8,799 bases of DNA from Chloroflexota bacterium. GTDB lineage: Bacteria > Chloroflexota > Dehalococcoidia > SAR202 > UBA11138. The position numbers and the translations under genes are program-made. The stretch is taken from NCBI GenBank assembly GCA_022566975.1, contig JADFHV010000075.1:1-8799 (forward strand), given 5' to 3'. Position 1 is the stretch's first letter. Every line of letters begins with the position of its first letter. The notes below the pieces were generated by a model that was given only the letters and a program-made list of their open reading frames with translations, was not told the origin of the DNA and made no database searches. Shown here in pieces: positions 5,874 through 8,799 of the stretch.

Positions 5874-6797
5874 TCACAACACCTCCAGCATCGAGCTGCG
5901 CAGCCGGCCTAACCGTTCGGCACCGGCCGCCTTCTCCAGGTACTCGTCGAAGTCCTCGCAGTCGTATATGAACCGCTGGATATACTCCTGGTATTCGTCT
6001 CCACCGGCGCGGGCGCGCCTCTGGTAGTCGAGCAGGTGCTCATCATCGTGCTCGTAGTACTTGTAGGTGGAAGTGGGATAGGCGCCCCAGGGCTGCTCCA
6101 CCACGGCGTCCACGAAGATGTAGGGGATGGTCGTGCGGTCGGGGTCCTTCCTCACCTCGTCCGAGCTGACGAGCTCCTCGCAGCTAACGATGACGGACTT
6201 GGACGCCCGCACCATCTCCGGCTCCTGCGTCGTAAACCCCTCGATGATGACGTTGCCCATCTCGTCGGCCTTCTGTACATGGATGATGGATACGTCCGGC
6301 TGACAGGCGGGTAGCAGGACGACGGGCTCTCCGGGGTTCCAGGGATTGTCCATCAGCTCGAAGGCCTTCCAGTCGCTGGGACGCCTCTTGTTGAGGATGT
6401 CCGTACCCAGCAGGCTCTTGGAGGGCATGAACGGGAGCCCCAACGCCCCCGCCAGAAAGCGGGACGCCATAGCCAGATGGCTGTAGTCCTCGACCTCCAC
6501 CGAGCCCTCTTCTACGGCCCGGCGCCAGCGCAGGGCCGTGCCGTAGCGCTCCAGGTTTCCGGTGCCCGACTCGGTGCGCCTGACCAGCCCGGCTCCGACC
6601 ATGATGTCCATGGAGAGGGCCAGGTTGCACCCCACCAGGGTGAGGTCTCGCTTCCCCTGCCGGACGATCTCATGGGCCAGCGCCATGCTGTTTCGACCGA
6701 TGCTCTGCCCACCCATCCCGATGGTAGCGCCGTCGAAGACGAACTTCGCCACCGCCTCCTTGGCCGTCATCACCTTGTTTCCCAGCGGCTTGCCCAC
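5874..6797 (-). CDS. Class I CoA-transferase, subunit A (GctA/IpdA-like)
   Basis: A 307-residue alpha subunit, partner of the gene just downstream. Seen from the GTG at 6797: KVMTAKEAVAKFVFDG (8-23), the Gly-rich segment and helix through GRNSMALAHEIVRQGKRDLT (34-53), LAGALGLPFMP (115-125), PDVSIIHVQKADEMGNV (167-183) and GAYPTSTYKYYEHDDEH (238-254). All are typical of the glutaconate CoA-transferase A family. The frame stays open to a GTG at 6866, but I choose 6797 because GGGGAG lies six bases upstream, residues 1-23 of the longer form resemble no family member, and the predicted promoter would start transcription about ten bases from 6866. ATG at 6770 is a third option with a weaker site. 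The gene is divergent from the MFS transporter and is the first gene of its operon. Substrate unknown. Confidence 0.92.
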   Translation of the reverse strand: MGKPLGNKVMTAKEAVAKFVFDGATIGMGGQSIGRNSMALAHEIVRQGKRDLTLVGCNLALSMDIMVGAGLVRRTESGTGNLERYGTALRWRRAVEEGSVEVEDYSHLAMASRFLAGALGLPFMPSKSLLGTDILNKRRPSDWKAFELMDNPWNPGEPVVLLPACQPDVSIIHVQKADEMGNVIIEGFTTQEPEMVRASKSVIVSCEELVSSDEVRKDPDRTTIPYIFVDAVVEQPWGAYPTSTYKYYEHDDEHLLDYQRRARAGGDEYQEYIQRFIYDCEDFDEYLEKAAGAERLGRLRSSMLEVL

Positions 6798-6803
6798 TTT
6801 CGA

Positions 6804-6809
6804 CTCCCC
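6804..6809 (-). promoter_or_regulatory. Shine-Dalgarno that decides the subunit A start
   Basis: The minus strand reads GGGGAG, then six bases (TCGAAA), then GTG at 6795-6797. This supports a 307-residue protein rather than the 330-residue frame that opens at 6866. Confidence 0.65.
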
Positions 6810-6881
6810 GGGGACGCTCCATCGCTCAGGACAACCGAAAACGCCCCTGCGCGCGGCCCACGGCACACGGGGGCGGGCGAC

Positions 6882-6890
6882 ATTGTACCA
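6882..6890 (-). promoter_or_regulatory. Extended -10 promoter of the CoA-transferase operon
   Basis: On the minus strand TGGTACAAT matches the extended -10 form TGnTATAAT with one mismatch in the hexamer. No good -35 lies 16-18 bases upstream, which is common for extended -10 promoters. Transcription would start near 6875, giving a leader of about 78 bases to the GTG at 6797. Confidence 0.45.
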
Positions 6891-6960
6891 GAGTCCCTAA
6901 CGGCCGTCTCGTGGTGAGATGCCCGACCACGGTTGGTGTCCTGACCCGTCAGTCCGACCT

Positions 6961-6975
6961 GGGCTCCTCGGAATG
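6961..6975. repeat. Solitary end of the long-hairpin element
   Basis: GGGCTCCTCGGAATG is the exact reverse complement of 2062-2076, the left end of the element at 2060-2198. No matching second end is seen within about 150 bases, so it looks like a relic or a lone copy. Confidence 0.5.
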
Positions 6976-6990
6976 GCCGGACGACTGTCT

Positions 6991-7071
6991 CCGTAGGGGC
7001 GGGTTTCTAACCCGCCCTCGCTGCGGCCGCGTCCGAATGAAATCGGGCGGACACGCAGGTCCGCCCTACGG
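6991..7071. repeat. 81-bp double-hairpin intergenic element
   Basis: Short terminal inverted repeats CCGTAGGG (6991-6998) and CCCTACGG (7064-7071) enclose two perfect hairpins. The first pairs GGGCGGGTT (6997-7005) with AACCCGCCC (7009-7017) around TCT. The second pairs GGGCGGAC (7045-7052) with GTCCGCCC (7059-7066) around six bases. The paired-hairpin design resembles REP/BIME-like intergenic repeats. It differs in sequence from the elements at 2060 and 4861. It sits in a divergent promoter region, so terminator function is unlikely. Confidence 0.75.
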
Positions 7072-7125
7072 GATCAGGCGGGAAACGGTGTCGGGTGTTT
7101 CCTTGCTCCCCGCACGGCCTGGGTA

Positions 7126-7131
7126 TAGACT
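7126..7131 (+). promoter_or_regulatory. -10-like site close to the MFS start (possible leaderless transcript)
   Basis: TAGACT fits the TAnnnT -10 pattern and lies nine bases before the ATG at 7141; the overlapping TATAGA (7124-7129) is an alternative. Either would place the transcription start at or within a few bases of the ATG. A weak -35 TTGCTC is at 7103-7108. There is no Shine-Dalgarno at a usable distance, which fits leaderless translation. Confidence 0.35.
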
Positions 7132-7140
7132 CGGCTCAGG

Positions 7141-8448
7141 ATGCAGCGGTCTACAACGCAAAAGAGGGCTTTCTACGGCTGGTACGTACTGGCGGCCAGC
7201 TTCTTCGTCCTGTTCATCTCGACGGGCGTGAGCAACGGCCTGGGTTTTTTCGTCCTCCCCATGAGTGAGGAGTTCGGGTGGAGCCGAGCGACCATCTCGG
7301 TAGCCTTCGCCATCGGATGGCTTGCCAACGGGACCGCGCAGCCCCTCATCGGCCGGGTCTACGACAAGTACGGCGCGCGGCTGGTCATCTCGGTGAGCCT
7401 GCTCATCGTGGGCGCCTGCTCCATGCTGCTCAGCGGCACCAACAGCCTCTGGTTTCTGATCCTCGTCTACGGCCTCGTCATGTCCGTCGCCGCTGGAGGG
7501 GCGTCTCTGGTGACCATTCACGCGCTGATGGCCAGATGGTTCTACCGGCGGAGAGGGATCGCGATGAGCATCGCCACGTCGGGCGCCTCGGCGGGGGCCC
7601 TCGTGATCGCGCCATTCACGGCTTACCTGATCCTATGGGCCGGCTGGCGCATGACCTGGGGCGTCCTCGGCGCTATGGTACTGCTACTCGGCGTGCCGAT
7701 GGCGCTGCTCCTCATACGGGACGACCCCCGAGACGTCGGAGAGGCCCCGGACGGCGACGCTCAAGAGCCGACTCCCACCGGCCCAACGGCCGCCGAATCA
7801 CGTCCACGTGGGCCCCTCGAGGTTGACCACTGGCGCGACTCATACCGGTCCCCTCCGATGTGGCAGCTTTCCGGCGCATACTTCGTGTGCGGCATGACCA
7901 CCGCCATCATCTCGTTCCATTACGTGCCGTTCGTCCTCGACCAGGGGTTCTCCTTGGGCACGGCAGGGTTGGCGTTCGGGCTGATGAGCGGACTGAACGT
8001 AGTGGGAGTGTTGGGGGTGGGCGTGGTCTCGGACAAGATCAGCCGGAAGTACCTGCTGGGGAGCGTCTACGCGGTGCGGGGCCTCGCCTACGCCGTGCTG
8101 ATCCTGGCCCCCGGCGCGCTCGGCCTGTGGGGCTTCGCAGTCATCGCCGGAGTGTCATGGATAGCGTCCGCGCCTCTAACGTCCTCTCTTACGGCGGACA
8201 TCTACGGCCTGAGAACGCTGGGCACCCTGGGCGGGCTTACGACCTTCGCCCACCAGATGGGCGGGGCGCTCAGCATCGTCATGGGTGGCGTCCTCTACGA
8301 CGTGTTCGGGTCTTACGACGTCCCTTTCGCCATCTCCGGCTCGTTGCTGGCGGGGGCGAGCATCGCCGCCTTTAGCGTCGCGGAAAAGAGGTACTCGGCG
8401 AGATACCAACCACGGCCGGTCGGCGCGGCGGCGGGGAGCGGCGACTAG
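7141..8448 (+). CDS. MFS transporter, OFA/monocarboxylate-like
   Basis: A 435-residue integral membrane protein with about twelve predicted helices in two six-helix halves: roughly 11-33, 47-68, 79-98, 103-125, 139-160, 165-192, then 241-260, 272-296, 303-324, 328-348, 362-386 and 393-413. The N-terminus FYGWYVLAASFFVLFISTGV and EEFGWSR (43-49) are typical of the oxalate/formate antiporter and monocarboxylate-carrier branch. The loop-2/3 motif is GRVYDKYGAR (71-80), with a second-half counterpart GVVSDKISRKY (294-304). RRRGIAMSIATSGAS (136-150) and RDDPRDVGEAPDG (193-205) are also family-like. The central loop (193-239) is polar and rich in Pro and Glu. The divergent CoA-transferase suggests a carboxylate substrate, but this is inference. 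The ATG at 7141 is supported by the family N-terminus; a later ATG at 7261 would delete helix 1. Confidence 0.92.
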   Translation: MQRSTTQKRAFYGWYVLAASFFVLFISTGVSNGLGFFVLPMSEEFGWSRATISVAFAIGWLANGTAQPLIGRVYDKYGARLVISVSLLIVGACSMLLSGTNSLWFLILVYGLVMSVAAGGASLVTIHALMARWFYRRRGIAMSIATSGASAGALVIAPFTAYLILWAGWRMTWGVLGAMVLLLGVPMALLLIRDDPRDVGEAPDGDAQEPTPTGPTAAESRPRGPLEVDHWRDSYRSPPMWQLSGAYFVCGMTTAIISFHYVPFVLDQGFSLGTAGLAFGLMSGLNVVGVLGVGVVSDKISRKYLLGSVYAVRGLAYAVLILAPGALGLWGFAVIAGVSWIASAPLTSSLTADIYGLRTLGTLGGLTTFAHQMGGALSIVMGGVLYDVFGSYDVPFAISGSLLAGASIAAFSVAEKRYSARYQPRPVGAAAGSGD

Positions 8449-8451
8449 CCC

Positions 8452-8673
8452 GTGCTCCTGACTGGACCAGCCCTTGAGAAGGCAAAGGTCCTGGCCCACC
8501 ACTCGGAGCCGGGGGACCCGGTCCTCCTGGAGTGGGTCCGGCACCGCATTGACGACCTCGTTAGGCTCGAGCCCTGGGCGATTGTCGTCATACTCGGTCT
8601 GCTGATCGTCGCCATTCCCGTGATGGTCATGGCGGTCTTCCTGCTGCGGAGGCCCCGGCGGGGCCGCCCGTGA
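8452..8673 (+). CDS. Small single-span membrane protein following the MFS gene
   Basis: A 73-residue frame starting with GTG three bases after the MFS stop codon, so probably cotranscribed and translationally coupled. Residues 1-41 are soluble and charged (for example EWVRHRIDDLVRLEP, 27-41). Residues 42-65 form one strong transmembrane helix (WAIVVILGLLIVAIPVMVMAVFLL). The C-terminus is basic (RRPRRGRP), which by the positive-inside rule places it in the cytoplasm and the N-terminus outside. Third positions are G/C-rich, as in neighbouring genes. GGAG at 8435-8438 is 13 bases from the GTG, rather far, so coupling may matter more. I recognise no family; an accessory subunit of the transporter is possible but only suggested by position. 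Confidence 0.65.
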   Translation: MLLTGPALEKAKVLAHHSEPGDPVLLEWVRHRIDDLVRLEPWAIVVILGLLIVAIPVMVMAVFLLRRPRRGRP

Positions 8674-8696
8674 CGTCGCGCGCCGCTGTACGCCCC

Positions 8697-8763
8697 CATC
8701 CCTTCGAGCGGGGGAAGGAATCCTATCCTCTCCCCCGTTCGACGGGGGAGAGTTAGAGAGGGG
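8697..8763. repeat. G/C-rich inverted repeat with a terminator-like hairpin
   Basis: The core is a perfect 11-bp stem, CTCTCCCCCGT (8728-8738) with ACGGGGGAGAG (8742-8752), around three bases. A degenerate copy of the same motif precedes it (8701-8718, CCTTCGAGCGGGGGAAGG). After the stem comes AGTTAGAGAGGGGG, not a T tract, so a classical rho-independent terminator is not satisfied on either strand. It lies between convergent genes, where it may still end transcripts. Its C-run/G-run style resembles dispersed intergenic repeats common in environmental genomes. Confidence 0.6.
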
Positions 8764-8768
8764 GCTCG

Positions 8769-8799
8769 TCAGATGTCGCGGTAGAGCTCCTCGCCGCGG
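8769..8799 (-). CDS. C-terminal end of a minus-strand gene (partial)
   Basis: On the minus strand a frame enters from the window edge and ends RGEELYRDI then TGA (8769-8771). Codons end in G or C except for the stop, as in the other genes here, and it begins right after the repeat that closes the intergenic gap. Nine residues are too few to name a family. Confidence 0.4.
   Translation of the reverse strand, partial: RGEELYRDI

Larger units (their letters stand above)
6798..7140. other. Divergent intergenic region between CoA-transferase A and the MFS gene
   Basis: This 343-bp stretch holds no convincing gene. From left to right it contains the leader and Shine-Dalgarno of subunit A, an extended -10 promoter for subunit A (6882-6890), a solitary 15-base copy of a repeat end (6961-6975), an 81-bp double-hairpin element (6991-7071) and a -10-like site just before the MFS start (7126-7131). 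A shared regulator is plausible for this layout, but I see no clear operator. Confidence 0.7.

Noticed and set aside
7066..7521. A 151-codon minus-strand open frame over the MFS start
   Set aside because: It is antisense to the first transmembrane helices and is dominated by Asp/Glu/Arg/His repeats typical of a reverse-frame shadow.
8728..8752. Classical rho-independent terminator
   Set aside because: The stem is strong, but neither strand has a T tract after it. I kept it as a terminator-like repeat only.

Overview
This 8.8-kb window is GC-rich bacterial DNA. High G/C at third codon positions, the gene types (class I CoA-transferase pair, S9 peptidase, OFA/MCT-like MFS carrier) and intergenic gaps loaded with hairpin repeats suggest an environmental bacterium, perhaps Chloroflexota (Dehalococcoidia/SAR202-like). 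That placement is inference from gene style; the window has no rRNA or other marker.

Layout from left to right. An ABC-F ATPase (82-1965, minus) is followed by a repeat-filled gap (1966-2248). Next is an S9 prolyl-oligopeptidase-family serine hydrolase (2249-4228, minus), with a good promoter and Shine-Dalgarno. Divergent from it lies a 112-residue membrane-anchored protein of unknown function (4422-4760, plus). A second repeat-bearing gap (4761-5023) precedes the two subunits of a class I CoA-transferase, both minus: B at 5024-5797 and A at 5874-6797, with A transcribed first. A 343-bp divergent region separates subunit A from an MFS transporter (7141-8448, plus). A 73-residue single-span membrane protein (8452-8673, plus) starts three bases after the MFS stop. 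The last 31 bases probably hold the C-terminal end of a minus-strand gene.

The plausible functional unit is the right half: a carboxylate-type MFS carrier divergent from a CoA-transferase, consistent with uptake of an organic acid and its activation as a CoA thioester. The substrate cannot be read from the sequence. The ABC-F protein (probably ribosome-associated) and the S9 peptidase look like stand-alone genes.

The least ordinary content is between the genes. There are three arrays of 7-bp repeats (27-47, 1975-2002, 5804-5873). Two of them sit directly upstream of minus-strand start codons that have no Shine-Dalgarno, and one fills almost the whole gap between the CoA-transferase subunits as an inverted array. 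There are two related long-hairpin elements of 119-139 bp (2060-2198, 4861-4979), a solitary copy of one of their ends (6961-6975), an unrelated 81-bp double-hairpin element (6991-7071) and a terminator-like repeat (8697-8763). I see no CRISPR array, tRNA, rRNA, transposase, toxin-antitoxin or recognisable defence system.
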